Shown here piece after piece: positions 49,717 through 58,840 of a DNA stretch of 64,000 nucleotides. Below the pieces are notes generated by a model. That model did no database searches and was not told the origin of the DNA. It saw only the letters and a list, made by a program, of their open reading frames with translations. A program made the position numbers and the translations under genes. The DNA lies in the NCBI RefSeq assembly GCF_050589645.1, contig NZ_JBNGOQ010000003.1, forward strand, positions 868,001 through 932,000, in the 5' to 3' direction. Positions within the stretch are counted from its first letter, which is position 1. Each line of letters starts with the position of its first letter. The DNA comes from JBNGOQ01 sp050589645. Lineage in GTDB: Bacteria; Bacteroidota; Bacteroidia; Flavobacteriales; Flavobacteriaceae.

Positions 49717-51048
49717 TTACTCTTCATCAAAATCATCCTCTTCCGCCCTTTTAAGGATGGGTTCCGGAATGGATTTCTTTGCCTTGGCGCCCATTTTCTT
49801 CAGTTTTTCGATGCTGATTATGATGTTGCCCCTGCCTTCTACCAATTTGTTCATGGCCCCCTTATATTCTGTCTTGGCCTCATCCATTTTTTTGCCCACC
49901 TTGGTCAAATCGGACACAAAACCTTCAAATTTATCATATAATGCACCGGCCTGTCGGGCAATTTCAATGGCGTTCTTTTGCTGCTTCTCGTTGTTCCACA
50001 TGCTGTCAATGGTCCGCAGCGTGGCCAAAAGGGTGGACGGGGTAACGATTACGATGTTTTGCTCAAAAGCCTTATTATAAAGGTTAGCGTCATTGTTGAT
50101 CGCAACGGCAAAAGCCGGTTCTATGGGTACGAACATCAGCACAAAATCGGGACTTTCCATTTCGTAAAGGTCTTCGTATTTTTTTGCCGATAATTGATCC
50201 ACATGTTTTCTCAGGGAATGGATATGGTCCTTTAAAAATTTCTCCCGCTCTTCGTCCTCGGCATTTACATAGCGCTCGTAATCTGTCAGTGAAACTTTGG
50301 AATCGACGATCATTTTTTTACCATCGGGCAGATGGATGATGACATCGGGCAGTACGCGGGTTCCGTCGTCCAAGGTAAAGCTTTGCTGTATGGAGTATTC
50401 ACGGTCTTTCTCCAGCCCTGACTTTTCCAGAACCCGCTCCAACACCAGTTCTCCCCAATTTCCCTGCATTTTGCTATCTCCTTTTAAAGCCTTGGTCAAA
50501 TTTTCGGCTTCTTGGGTAATCTTGAGGTTTTGGTTTTGCAGGTGAAGCAGCTGTTCCTTTAAGGCAGAATGAATGCTGATGTTCTCTTTTTGGCTTTCTT
50601 CCACTTTTTTCTCGAACAACTGTATTTTTTCTTGGAGCGGATTCAAGATATTTTTAATGTTCTTCTGATTTTGTTCGGTAAACTTGGTACTTTTTTCGTC
50701 GAGGATCTTGTTCGCCAAATTTTCAAATTCCTTGGTAAATTTTTCCTGCAAACGCTCCACTTCCTCCTTTTGCTCCTCGTTTTTTTGTTGTAGGTTTTCC
50801 AGGTCAGATTCGTAGCGGGTAATTTTATTGCCAAGGAACTCCTTTTCTGTCCGCAACTGTCCCTTTTCCTCTGTTGCGTTTTCCAATTTTCCTTCCAATG
50901 CGGCTACATGGTGTTGCAGTTGCTTTTCCCGTTCTACAAGTGTACTCTGCTTCGATTTTGTCTTGAGATTCTGGATATAAGCGCCTAAAAAGTAACCAAT
51001 GGCCAGAAAGAGTGTTCCAAGGATAATATAAACAAGCAAATCGTTCAT
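49717..51048 (-). CDS. rmuC: DNA recombination protein RmuC
   Basis: 443 residues. N-terminal membrane anchor (LVYIILGTLFLAIGYFLGAYI), a long coiled coil (about 30-190, Gln/Glu/Lys heptads), then the RmuC nuclease-like domain with GNWGELVLERVLEKSGL, DVIIHLPDGKKMIVDSKVSLTDYERY and FVLMFVPIEPAF. RmuC family members limit inversions between repeats; the activity of the PD-(D/E)xK-like core is not proved. Monocistronic, 63 bases from the btuD end. Confidence 0.93.
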   Translation of the reverse strand: MNDLLVYIILGTLFLAIGYFLGAYIQNLKTKSKQSTLVEREKQLQHHVAALEGKLENATEEKGQLRTEKEFLGNKITRYESDLENLQQKNEEQKEEVERLQEKFTKEFENLANKILDEKSTKFTEQNQKNIKNILNPLQEKIQLFEKKVEESQKENISIHSALKEQLLHLQNQNLKITQEAENLTKALKGDSKMQGNWGELVLERVLEKSGLEKDREYSIQQSFTLDDGTRVLPDVIIHLPDGKKMIVDSKVSLTDYERYVNAEDEEREKFLKDHIHSLRKHVDQLSAKKYEDLYEMESPDFVLMFVPIEPAFAVAINNDANLYNKAFEQNIVIVTPSTLLATLRTIDSMWNNEKQQKNAIEIARQAGALYDKFEGFVSDLTKVGKKMDEAKTEYKGAMNKLVEGRGNIIISIEKLKKMGAKAKKSIPEPILKRAEEDDFDEE

Positions 51049-51111
51049 GTGTTCAACGTCTTTGGAGTAAAGATAAAGCTTTGCCGTTAAAAAAAGATCC
51101 CGACAAGAAGG

Positions 51112-51924
51112 CTATTTGTTCACCTTGAAGGAGGCGGTATCCGGGTCAAATCGGATGGTGTCGGGAGGGAACAGACCTTCAAAGTGTTTTTGTTGGATCA
51201 ATTCCCCAGGGGTACCAAAAGTATTTCCTTTTTGATCCAACAATACCATTTTATCGCACAGTTGTATGGCCATGTCTATCTCATGAGTGGTGAACAAAAT
51301 GGTTTTCCCCGTTTCGTGCGCAATGGATTTCAATAACTTTAAGATATGCACCTTGTGGTAGAGGTCCAAATGGGTGGTGGGCTCATCCAACAATATCAGG
51401 GAGGTGTCCTGGGCCAGCGCCCTGGCAATCATTACCTTCTGCAATTGCCCATCGCTAAGCTCGTAGCACTTTTTGTATTGCAGTGCTTCCAGGCCTACCA
51501 TGGCAATGGCATTTTTAATTTTTGACGCATCGTCCGGGGAAAGGGTCCCCAACCAGTTGGTATAGGGTTGCCTGCCCAAGGCGATCAATTCCCTTACGGT
51601 AAGATTTTTGGACGCTATGGGCTCGGTCAGTACAATGCTGATCTTGGATGCAAGTTCCAAAGGGGTATGGTGCTCCAGAGGAATATTGTTTACCCAAATG
51701 CTTCCTGCCAATTTGCGCTGTACCCGGCCCAGGGTTCTCAAAAGGGTGGATTTTCCTACCCCATTGATGCCGACTATGGCGGCAAGTTCTCCTTGCAGTA
51801 TGGAAAAACGGATGCCCTTAAGAATGTAGTTTTGTACTTTCTTGGCGTTATATCCTATGCCTAGGTCACGGGCCTCCAGGGCGATATGTGGGTTGCTTGT
51901 GCTAATGGATAAGGTGCTTTGCGT
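51112..51924 (-). CDS. btuD: Vitamin B12 ABC transporter ATPase (BtuD type), start codon unclear
   Basis: The reading frame is open from 51924 (after a TGA at 51925-51927) to the stop at 51112. It encodes a complete nucleotide-binding domain: ALEARDLGIGYNAKK, Walker A GINGVGKST (about bases 51755-51781), signature LSDGQLQKVMIARALAQ, Walker B LILLDEPTTHLDL and the switch histidine FTTHEI. No in-frame ATG, GTG or TTG lies upstream of Walker A. A CTG at 51877-51879 gives a family-like N-terminus (LEARDLGIGY), 255 residues. An ATG at 51927-51929 is one base out of frame and stops after eight codons. A non-canonical start, or a frameshift or sequence error, must be involved. Confidence 0.8.
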   Translation of the reverse strand, partial: TQSTLSISTSNPHIALEARDLGIGYNAKKVQNYILKGIRFSILQGELAAIVGINGVGKSTLLRTLGRVQRKLAGSIWVNNIPLEHHTPLELASKISIVLTEPIASKNLTVRELIALGRQPYTNWLGTLSPDDASKIKNAIAMVGLEALQYKKCYELSDGQLQKVMIARALAQDTSLILLDEPTTHLDLYHKVHILKLLKSIAHETGKTILFTTHEIDMAIQLCDKMVLLDQKGNTFGTPGELIQQKHFEGLFPPDTIRFDPDTASFKVNK

Positions 51925-51929
51925 TCATG

Positions 51930-52961
51930 CTAAAATATCATTTTCTTTTTTCGTACCAACAACCAGATGACCACAGGTGCCCCAATAATGGAGGTAATGG
52001 CATTGATAGGTAGAATATAGGCCGATGTAGGTAACTGGGCCAGTATATCGCAGAGTAGCAATAGAATGGCCCCGTAGATCAACACCGCGGGTATCAGCAC
52101 CCGGTGATCGGTAGTATCAAATATCTGTCGGGTCAGATGTGGAACAGCCAGGCCAATAAAGGCTATGGGGCCTGCAAAAGCTGTAATACCACCAGCCAGT
52201 AAGCCTGTTGCGATGATGATGATCAGTCGTGATTTTTTGATGTTCACACCCAAACTTCTAGCATAATTTTCCCCCAGCAATAATGCGTTCAGCGGTTTCA
52301 TGGACAAGATACTGAGTAGCAGTCCGATTATTATGATTATGGCCAGAAGTAGTAATTGCTGCCACGACAGGTTGCCCACACTGCCAAAGGACCAATAGAC
52401 AAACTGCTGCAGCTTGGTGGCATCCGTAAAATAGGACAGCACGCTTACAATGGCCGCCGTGATGCTCCCAAACATAAGACCAATGATCAACAGGGCCATG
52501 GTGTCCTTTATTCGCGAAGCCACAATGGTAACGGCCAAGAGCACCAAAAAGCTACCTATACTGGCGGCTATGGCCAAGGAAACATCACTAACGATTCCAA
52601 AGGAAAATAGGCCAGAAAGGAGGGAAGACCCCATGATAAGCAATGCCGCGCCCAAACTGGCGCCAGAACTGATTCCCAAAACAAAGGGACCGGCCAAAGG
52701 GTTGCGAAACAAGGTCTGCATGAGCAAGCCGCTAAGGGACAGCCCGCTCCCCACCAGAATTGTGGTAAACGCCTTGGGCATCCTATAGTTCCATATGATG
52801 TAACTCCAGGAATCCTGGGATACCTTGCCGCCTACAATGGCGTTGAACGTATCCTTCAACGGAATGGACACGGACCCCAAACTAACATTGAGACCCAGGC
52901 AACCCAGTAGTACAAGGGTCAAAACAAGAAAAGAGGAACGATATGTTTTTGAGGTCGACAC
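51930..52961 (-). CDS. btuC: Vitamin B12/iron ABC transporter permease (BtuC/FecCD family)
   Basis: 343 residues with about ten membrane helices, FecCD family. Typical blocks: IIWNYRMPKAFTTILVGSGLSLSGLLMQTLFRNPLAGP in pieces (TLFRNPLAGPFVLGISSGA), the coupling region GLAVPHLTRQIFDTTDHR and LLLLCDILAQLPTSAYILPINAIT. The companion of the BtuF gene, which ends one base before this start codon (tight junction), and of the ATPase gene just downstream. B12 as substrate is inferred from the riboswitch-controlled btuB across the divergent promoter. Confidence 0.9.
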   Translation of the reverse strand: MSTSKTYRSSFLVLTLVLLGCLGLNVSLGSVSIPLKDTFNAIVGGKVSQDSWSYIIWNYRMPKAFTTILVGSGLSLSGLLMQTLFRNPLAGPFVLGISSGASLGAALLIMGSSLLSGLFSFGIVSDVSLAIAASIGSFLVLLAVTIVASRIKDTMALLIIGLMFGSITAAIVSVLSYFTDATKLQQFVYWSFGSVGNLSWQQLLLLAIIIIIGLLLSILSMKPLNALLLGENYARSLGVNIKKSRLIIIIATGLLAGGITAFAGPIAFIGLAVPHLTRQIFDTTDHRVLIPAVLIYGAILLLLCDILAQLPTSAYILPINAITSIIGAPVVIWLLVRKKKMIF

Positions 52962-54107
52962 TTAGTTTAGGGGCTTAAAGAAAACAGGGACATGGTCCGG
53001 TAGCAGTTCTGGATGAAAAATATGGATAAGGTCCTTTAAAACCAGGTCGGGACGGTTGGGGGCCTGTTCATAGAAGAGCAGGCCGCCGGTAGCGCCTTTT
53101 GCAATCGTATTGGAATACACTTTTTTGTTCTTAAAGGCTCCAAACTCCTGATAATGCTTGTTGGCCTCGTTCATGGCGTCATAGCTGGTAAGCATGGAGG
53201 GATTTAACCAAAATTCTGCCTCGCTTGCCCGATCAAGGACACTTTCCAGGCTTAGGGATAGGCTTCCGGTCTCTTGGTTTTCATTCCACAAATATTGGGT
53301 ATGCGCATCTTCCAAAAAGCGGGCCATCCAACTTTTACCACCGGCAACGTACCAAACATCCTTGAACAATCCGCCTGTTAGGACCGTAGGTTTTTCTCCG
53401 GCCTTTTTTCCTAGGCTTTTGGCATCGTTATAGGCGCTTTCAATCTGCCCGAAAATACTATCGGCTTCTTTCTCCAACCCGAAAAAGGGCGCAAAAAATT
53501 TGACCCACTCGGCCTTGCCCAAAGGAGTTTCCTCGGTCCAATCCCCATTGTAGACCACGGGAACCCTGGATTTTTTCAGGGTGGTATACGCATTGTTTTT
53601 GTTGTTGATTCCAAAACCTACGACCACCTCGGGATTTAGGGCAATTACCCGTTCTGTGTTTATATTTTCATTACTGCCCAGTTCCTGTACCTTGCCCTGA
53701 TCGATGCGCTTCCTGGTATAGTCAGATGAAATAAAATCCGTTTGGGGAAAGCCCACCAAACGGTCCGCTACCCCAAGCGCCTCCAGCGCTGGAATATGGG
53801 TCGTGGAAGTGACCACGATATGTTCCACGGGAACTGCGACGATGGCGTCATAGGCATCCCTGCTGAGGGAAATGGATGCCATTTTTTCCTTGGGTACCAA
53901 GGCATAGGTAAAGGCCGTTTCCGAATTGGGCCATGGCGAGGTGATTTTGATAAGCGTTAGGCCCGTACCCGAGTGCTCTATGCGGAAACCTTTTGCATGG
54001 GTAATGCTGACACTTCGGGATTCTTCCACCACAGGGAAGCCCTCTTTTTTTTCCTGCTTACAGGCAAAAAGGATAAAAAGAAAAAGTAAGATGGAGGTGT
54101 TTTTCAA
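52962..54107 (-). CDS. btuF: Vitamin B12 ABC transporter substrate-binding lipoprotein (BtuF-like)
   Basis: 381 residues with lipoprotein signal MKNTSILLFLFILFAC, then a periplasmic-binding protein of the helical-backbone cluster: IVAVPVEHIVVTSTTHIPALEALGVADRLVGFP, LNPEVVVGFG, and VWYVAGGKSWMARFLEDA. Captures the ligand for the permease encoded next to it. Divergent to btuB; its promoter at 54128-54157 leaves a leader of only about 14 bases, so the btuFCD side has no room for its own riboswitch. Confidence 0.88.
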   Translation of the reverse strand: MKNTSILLFLFILFACKQEKKEGFPVVEESRSVSITHAKGFRIEHSGTGLTLIKITSPWPNSETAFTYALVPKEKMASISLSRDAYDAIVAVPVEHIVVTSTTHIPALEALGVADRLVGFPQTDFISSDYTRKRIDQGKVQELGSNENINTERVIALNPEVVVGFGINNKNNAYTTLKKSRVPVVYNGDWTEETPLGKAEWVKFFAPFFGLEKEADSIFGQIESAYNDAKSLGKKAGEKPTVLTGGLFKDVWYVAGGKSWMARFLEDAHTQYLWNENQETGSLSLSLESVLDRASEAEFWLNPSMLTSYDAMNEANKHYQEFGAFKNKKVYSNTIAKGATGGLLFYEQAPNRPDLVLKDLIHIFHPELLPDHVPVFFKPLN

Positions 54108-54127
54108 GGCCCGTTCTGTTTACCGTT

Positions 54128-54157
54128 CAAAAGTAGCATTATTTAAATTCTGCCAAA
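54128..54157 (-). promoter_or_regulatory. Promoter of btuFCD (TTTG-N18-TACTTTTG)
   Basis: On the minus strand TTTG (54157-54154), 18-base spacer, TACTTTTG (54135-54128), 21 bases ahead of the btuF ATG. It lies directly beside the transcription start region of the divergent riboswitch/btuB unit. Confidence 0.65.
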
Positions 54158-54187
54158 AAGATTAAACAAAATGTTTACCTTCGCATC

Positions 54188-54384
54188 GAATTTAGGTTCG
54201 TATCCGTACAATTATGGATATGATTAAAAGGGAATCCGGTGCAAATCCGGAACTGTTCCCGCAACTGTAAGCTAAGTCCCTTTAGGGATGCTTGCTACAT
54301 CTTCAAAACCACTGCCGGTGTAAAACCATTTTTGGTCCCGGTGGGAAGGTACGTAGCAAGACGCAAGTCAGGAGACCTGCCCAA
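54188..54384 (+). ncRNA. Cobalamin riboswitch (B12 element) in the btuB leader
   Basis: Recognised by the conserved G-rich core AAAAGGGAATCCGGTGCAAA at 54227, GGAACTGTTCCCGCAACTGT at 54249, CCACTGCCGGTG-type stem at about 54310, and the B12 box AGTCAGGAGACCTGCC at about 54367. Such elements bind adenosylcobalamin and shut down the downstream gene, by premature termination or by hiding the start region. It lies 87 bases before the btuB ATG and covers most of the 363-base gap 54108-54470. A weak -7 box (TACCTTCG, 54176-54183) precedes it. Confidence 0.95.
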
Positions 54385-54470
54385 TTCAAAACAATAATGT
54401 TAAACTTTCGGGATAAAAGTTTGCGTATGGGTACAGACATACTAACCTCCCGTTTATTCGATTAAACGAA

Positions 54471-56333
54471 ATGAACAAAAGACTTTTTGGCCTTTGTACC
54501 GCCGTAATGGCGTGCACGGGAGTTGCCGCACAGCAACAAAACGATTCTACGCGACTTCAAAAATTGGACGAAGTGGTGGTAAGTGATTCCCGTTTCCCTT
54601 TAAAAAGAGAAAATTCGGGTAAAACGGTCATCAAAATCGGTGCCGATGAATTGGCGAAGAACCAGGGCAAGACCCTTGCAGAGATTATCAACACCAAAAG
54701 TGGCCTGGAGATTACCGGGAGCCGGGGCCGAGACGGAACGGTACTGGGCGTTTTTGCCCGGGGCGGCAGGGGACGTCAGGTATTGATCCTTCTGGACGGT
54801 GTACGGATTTCAGACCCCTCCTCCTTTTCCCAGGAATACGATATGAGATTGCTTTCCCCGGCCAATATTGAATCCATCGAAATTATCAAGGGTGCTGCCA
54901 GTACCTTATATGGGACCAACGCGGCCACAGCCGTAATCAACATTGTGACGAAGAAAGCATCCGGAGAACCTGTTTCAGGAACCTTTCGATCGAGTTTGGG
55001 TACGCAACAAACCGCAGCCGATCAAAATTATAATATCTCGGAATTTTCAAACAGTGTGCTGGTCAATGGTACCTTGTCACGTTTTACCTATGTCGCAGGC
55101 TTTTCCCATCGCTTTTCGGATGGCCTATCGGCCTTGGTAACCCCTGGAGACGAAAAGGACGATTTCTCCAATTACAGCACGGATGTCAAACTAGGCTATC
55201 GCGTCAGCGATGCTTTTACCATCGGTCTATATGGCAACCAGACCAAATTGAATTCCCAATTTGACGAATCGTTCGGCTTTGTAGATGCACCGTATTCGTT
55301 TACCAGCGAGCAGGAACGGCTCGGGGTTTCCTCGGTTTTTTCCTATGAAGGTGGTTCCGTAAACCTCAATGGGGCCTACACCGACTATACTTCGGAAAGT
55401 GTCAGTGCATTTCCCAGTAGTTTTGAAGGGGACAACTACGTGGTGGACGTGTACAACAAATACAATTTCAACGAACGATTTTATACAATTCTTGGTGTAA
55501 ATTATCTAAAGGATCGAGCCACGTTTGGAGCCGATGCCGAGTTTACCCTGGTGGACCCCTATGCCAATGTGGTCTATGTTTCCCCTTTTGGCCTAAACAT
55601 CAACACAGGCCTTCGTGTAAACAATCATTCGGAATATGGAACGCACTTGGTATACCATATAAACCCTTCGTATCGTTTTAAGACCAATAAGGGATATTTT
55701 AAACTCCTTGGGTCCTATGCCACTTCCTATATTACGCCCTCTTTGATTCAATTGTTTGGGGATTTTGGGGCCAATCCCAATTTGGAACCTGAAGAAAACC
55801 GTACGATCGAAGGCGGCTTGGAATATGCCTGTACCAACGGTTTTAGGGTGAGTGCGCTGTACTTTGACCGGAAGGAAGAGAATTTTATCACCTTTGATCA
55901 GAATTTCATGAGCATCAATGCGGAGGGCACTATTGATGCCCAGGGGGTGGAAGTGGAAGTGGATTGGTCTCCAGTGGAAGAACTTCAGCTAAACGCCAAT
56001 TACACCTTTACCGAGAGGAAAGGAGACGCTGCCATCCGTATTCCCAAGCACAAAATAAATGCTTCCCTAGCCTATGCCATTACCGAAGGAACCAATGCGT
56101 CCATTAGCTACGCCCTTACGGGACAGCGAACGGATACGGATTTTAATACCTTCACCACTGTGGAACTGGATGCTTTCTCCTTAGTGGATGTATATTTGAG
56201 CCATGAGTTGCTCGATAAAAAGCTAAAACTCTTTGTCAACGCCAGCAATTTGCTCAATGAAACCTATACCGAGGTCATTGGTTTTACGACCCGGGGGCGA
56301 AACTTGCGAATTGGGATGCAATTGCGTTTGTAA
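54471..56333 (+). CDS. btuB: TonB-dependent vitamin B12 outer-membrane receptor
   Basis: 620 residues. Signal peptide MNKRLFGLCTAVMACTGVAAQ, then the plug domain with TonB box region RLQKLDEVVVSD, GKTLAEIINTKSGLEITGSRG and SIEIIKGAASTLYGTNAATAVINIVTKK, followed by a beta-barrel ending in a terminal strand NLRIGMQLRL. Size near E. coli BtuB (614). Together with the cobalamin riboswitch directly upstream this is a B12 (or cobinamide) importer, using TonB energy. Confidence 0.92.
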   Translation: MNKRLFGLCTAVMACTGVAAQQQNDSTRLQKLDEVVVSDSRFPLKRENSGKTVIKIGADELAKNQGKTLAEIINTKSGLEITGSRGRDGTVLGVFARGGRGRQVLILLDGVRISDPSSFSQEYDMRLLSPANIESIEIIKGAASTLYGTNAATAVINIVTKKASGEPVSGTFRSSLGTQQTAADQNYNISEFSNSVLVNGTLSRFTYVAGFSHRFSDGLSALVTPGDEKDDFSNYSTDVKLGYRVSDAFTIGLYGNQTKLNSQFDESFGFVDAPYSFTSEQERLGVSSVFSYEGGSVNLNGAYTDYTSESVSAFPSSFEGDNYVVDVYNKYNFNERFYTILGVNYLKDRATFGADAEFTLVDPYANVVYVSPFGLNINTGLRVNNHSEYGTHLVYHINPSYRFKTNKGYFKLLGSYATSYITPSLIQLFGDFGANPNLEPEENRTIEGGLEYACTNGFRVSALYFDRKEENFITFDQNFMSINAEGTIDAQGVEVEVDWSPVEELQLNANYTFTERKGDAAIRIPKHKINASLAYAITEGTNASISYALTGQRTDTDFNTFTTVELDAFSLVDVYLSHELLDKKLKLFVNASNLLNETYTEVIGFTTRGRNLRIGMQLRL

Positions 56334-56361
56334 ACATGCCGTTAGCCATAAAAACGATACT

Positions 56362-57300
56362 ATGATCAAGGTTTGTTCCTTTTTGCCCGCAGTTACCCAG
56401 ATGATGTACGATATGGGACTACAGGACCATTTGCACGGGGTTACCTTTGAGTGTCCGTCTGTGGCATTGCGGGAGAAACCTCCTGTGGTCCGCTGTATTT
56501 TGGAGGGAAAAAATTACAGCAGCCGGGAAATCGATGCCCTGTTTTCGGCGAGTAAACACCAAGGAAAGCAGCTCTATTATATAGATGAACCGCTTTTGGA
56601 AGTGATTGCACCCGATATTATTTTTACCCAGGACATTTGCGATGTTTGCCAGATCGATACGGCCTGTACCCTTGCTGCGGCCGCCAAGTTGGAAAAGCAA
56701 CCGGAACTGATCTCCATAAGTCCGGAATCCTTGTCCGATGTCTTCAATACGGCCATAACCATTGCGGCGGCACTGGGGAAGGAGGAAAAGGCGTACATCT
56801 ATTTGGAGGGACTTCAAAGAAGGATCGATGTCGTCATAGATGGCCTAAGGGCCCATAGGGTATTGCCCAAAAGGGTAATGCTTTTGGAATGGATAGACCC
56901 CTTATACAACTGTGGGCATTGGATACCCCATCAGATTGCCTATGCTGGGGGTGTTGATATGCTTTCCAATCCATCAGGGGACAGTATTGTTACTTCTTGG
57001 GAGAAGATGGTAAGGTATGATCCGGAGGTGCTGGTCATAGCCCCTTGTGGCTTTACTACGGAACGTACTAAGGAGGAAATGCATCTGCTTACAGCAAAAG
57101 TTGGCTGGGAAAATATAAAGGCAGTACGGGACCGACAAGTTTTTATGGCCGATTTTGAGCTGTTCACCCAGTCCTCGGCAGAGACCCTGACACGTGGCAT
57201 TGAATTGCTCGCTGGGCTTTTCCATCCTGAAGTGATGTCGGTCCCAGGACCTTTGCGCAAAAAATATAAGCGCTTGGAACAAGCTAGCAGACTACACTAA
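56362..57300 (+). CDS. Cobalamin-binding protein without signal peptide (BtuF-like fold)
   Basis: 312 residues from ATG 56362 (MIKVCSFLPAVTQMMYDMGL). It has the periplasmic-binding-protein helical fold (VCSFLPAVTQMMYDMG; PDIIFTQDICDVCQID; YDPEVLVIAPCGFTTERT) but no signal peptide or lipobox, and a cysteine cluster C-x-x-C near residue 93-96. In flavobacteria a similar gene next to btuB is called cobalamin-binding protein. It may act in the cytosol as a B12 carrier or chaperone; this is inference. Starts 28 bases after the btuB stop, so it shares its riboswitch-controlled transcript. Confidence 0.78.
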   Translation: MIKVCSFLPAVTQMMYDMGLQDHLHGVTFECPSVALREKPPVVRCILEGKNYSSREIDALFSASKHQGKQLYYIDEPLLEVIAPDIIFTQDICDVCQIDTACTLAAAAKLEKQPELISISPESLSDVFNTAITIAAALGKEEKAYIYLEGLQRRIDVVIDGLRAHRVLPKRVMLLEWIDPLYNCGHWIPHQIAYAGGVDMLSNPSGDSIVTSWEKMVRYDPEVLVIAPCGFTTERTKEEMHLLTAKVGWENIKAVRDRQVFMADFELFTQSSAETLTRGIELLAGLFHPEVMSVPGPLRKKYKRLEQASRLH

Positions 57301-57313
57301 GCACTAAAAAAGA

Positions 57314-57337
57314 CCCTGATATTTGTCAGGGCCTTTG
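57314..57337. terminator. Terminator hairpin after the btuB operon
   Basis: Arms CCCTGA (57314-57319) and TCAGGG (57326-57331) with TATTTG loop, followed by CCTTTGTAT. Also positioned to end the convergent S41 peptidase gene. Confidence 0.55.
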
Positions 57338-57358
57338 TATATTACTTCATTTCCACTT

Positions 57359-58840
57359 TTACTGCTGCACCTCCAACCGTATGTCCTTGTCCAAGAACAT
57401 ATTATCCTTAAGCGGGGAATACATTTTTGAGAATGTCATCATTTTGGCCGGTAGTTGCACCGTAAAATCCCTTTTGGTGGTCACTCCCGTAATTTCCTGG
57501 ATGGCCCTGGCAAGTAAAGGCTCGTTTACATCACCCAGCACTCCCAGGTTGGCCAAGTCCTCCTCCAACGCGATATCCGGGGTAAATCCTGAGGTATAAT
57601 CAAAAAAGCCGGCCGAATTTTCATTCCTGCCCACCAAGGGCTGTATGGCCCAATCATTATCGGGATTGATGGCACCTTCCCTAGTATCCGAGTAGATAAA
57701 ATTATTGGCCGAGTCGTCTACCATGGTAATGGAAAATTCATTTTTACCCCTAGTTGTCTCCCCGATGAGTACTACATCAATATAGGGGTTCAGTCCGTTT
57801 ATGACCAGTTCACTGGAGGAAGCGGACCCATTGGTTACCAGGATATAAACCTTGGAAAGGTTTAAGGTATTGATGGGTGTTCCTGCGCCTGTGGTGGCCG
57901 CAAAGAAATCTTCGAGTTGTTCGGAGCTCAATTGGGCTTGAATTTTATCGTTCCAACGCTGACGAATATACAGGTCACTGGTATTGGTTCCATAGATCAT
58001 ACTGGACAGTAGGCGGGAGGTGTTCACCGACCCACCGGGGTTGTATCTAAAATCGAGGACCAAATCCGTAACTCCTGCGGTCTTCAGTGTTCCGAAAGCA
58101 TCATTAAGATCTTCATCGAATTCGTTGGTAAAGCGATTGTACATCAAATACCCAATTTTATTTCCGTTGATTTCAAAGGAATCAGTGATAAAAACAGGGT
58201 TTTCCACTAAGCCTTCCTGTTTGGTAAGGCTTACTTCAATATTGTTGGCGGTAACGGTTCCGGCATCAATATCGGCCATATTCAGGATGTAGGTATCGTT
58301 ATCCCCGAACAAAAGATCCGAGAAATTACTGGTGGTGAGCTGTTGCCCATCGACCCCGATAAAGATATCCCCCCGTGCTATGGGTTTGGAAGCGGCATCG
58401 GAATTGGGAATGATATATTGCACATATCCAAAGACATCCTCACTGTCCGCAAATTTTACCAGACCAAACTCCAGGCCATTGCTTTTGGAGACTCCGGCAA
58501 AGTTTTGTACCAGTACTCGATAATCCTCATTTAAAAAGCTAAACCGATCTTCCGAAAACAAAAGTTCATTGAAATAAAAGCTCTCGGGATTGGAAAACCC
58601 CTGTAGATATTCTGTGTATTCCGCATCGGTGGCAAATCGGTTATCGGCCAAATTGGGAACCTCCCCTTGCCAAAAGTACCATAGGTTCATGGCTTGCCAC
58701 ATAAAGTTTTGTACGGTTACATCTACGCTGGTCGGATTGGGTGGTTCGGTGGGATTCTCAATACCATCATCGCTGCTACAGGCGGTCAAAATAGTGGCCA
58801 TGCCCAAAAACAGCAAAAAATACTTTTTAAGCTCTTTCAT
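57359..58840 (-). CDS. S41-family peptidase (C-terminal processing type) lipoprotein
   Basis: 493 residues, lipoprotein signal with LTACSSD (cysteine about 21). A PDZ-like region (about 100-195; GVDGQQLTTSNFSDLLFG) precedes the peptidase core with LDFRYNPGGSVNTSRLLSSM, nucleophile loop TNGSASSSELV (about residue 340) and the lysine in GETTRGKN (about 365), the Ser/Lys dyad of S41/Tsp proteases. Cleaves proteins or their C-termini in the envelope. It has no obvious partner. Upstream lies a 329-base spacer shared with the divergent ECF sigma gene. Confidence 0.9.
   Translation of the reverse strand: MKELKKYFLLFLGMATILTACSSDDGIENPTEPPNPTSVDVTVQNFMWQAMNLWYFWQGEVPNLADNRFATDAEYTEYLQGFSNPESFYFNELLFSEDRFSFLNEDYRVLVQNFAGVSKSNGLEFGLVKFADSEDVFGYVQYIIPNSDAASKPIARGDIFIGVDGQQLTTSNFSDLLFGDNDTYILNMADIDAGTVTANNIEVSLTKQEGLVENPVFITDSFEINGNKIGYLMYNRFTNEFDEDLNDAFGTLKTAGVTDLVLDFRYNPGGSVNTSRLLSSMIYGTNTSDLYIRQRWNDKIQAQLSSEQLEDFFAATTGAGTPINTLNLSKVYILVTNGSASSSELVINGLNPYIDVVLIGETTRGKNEFSITMVDDSANNFIYSDTREGAINPDNDWAIQPLVGRNENSAGFFDYTSGFTPDIALEEDLANLGVLGDVNEPLLARAIQEITGVTTKRDFTVQLPAKMMTFSKMYSPLKDNMFLDKDIRLEVQQ

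Noticed and set aside
51112..51741. btuD starting at the TTG at 51741
   Set aside because: That start removes the Walker A motif, which lies upstream in the same open frame; the gene must begin further upstream.
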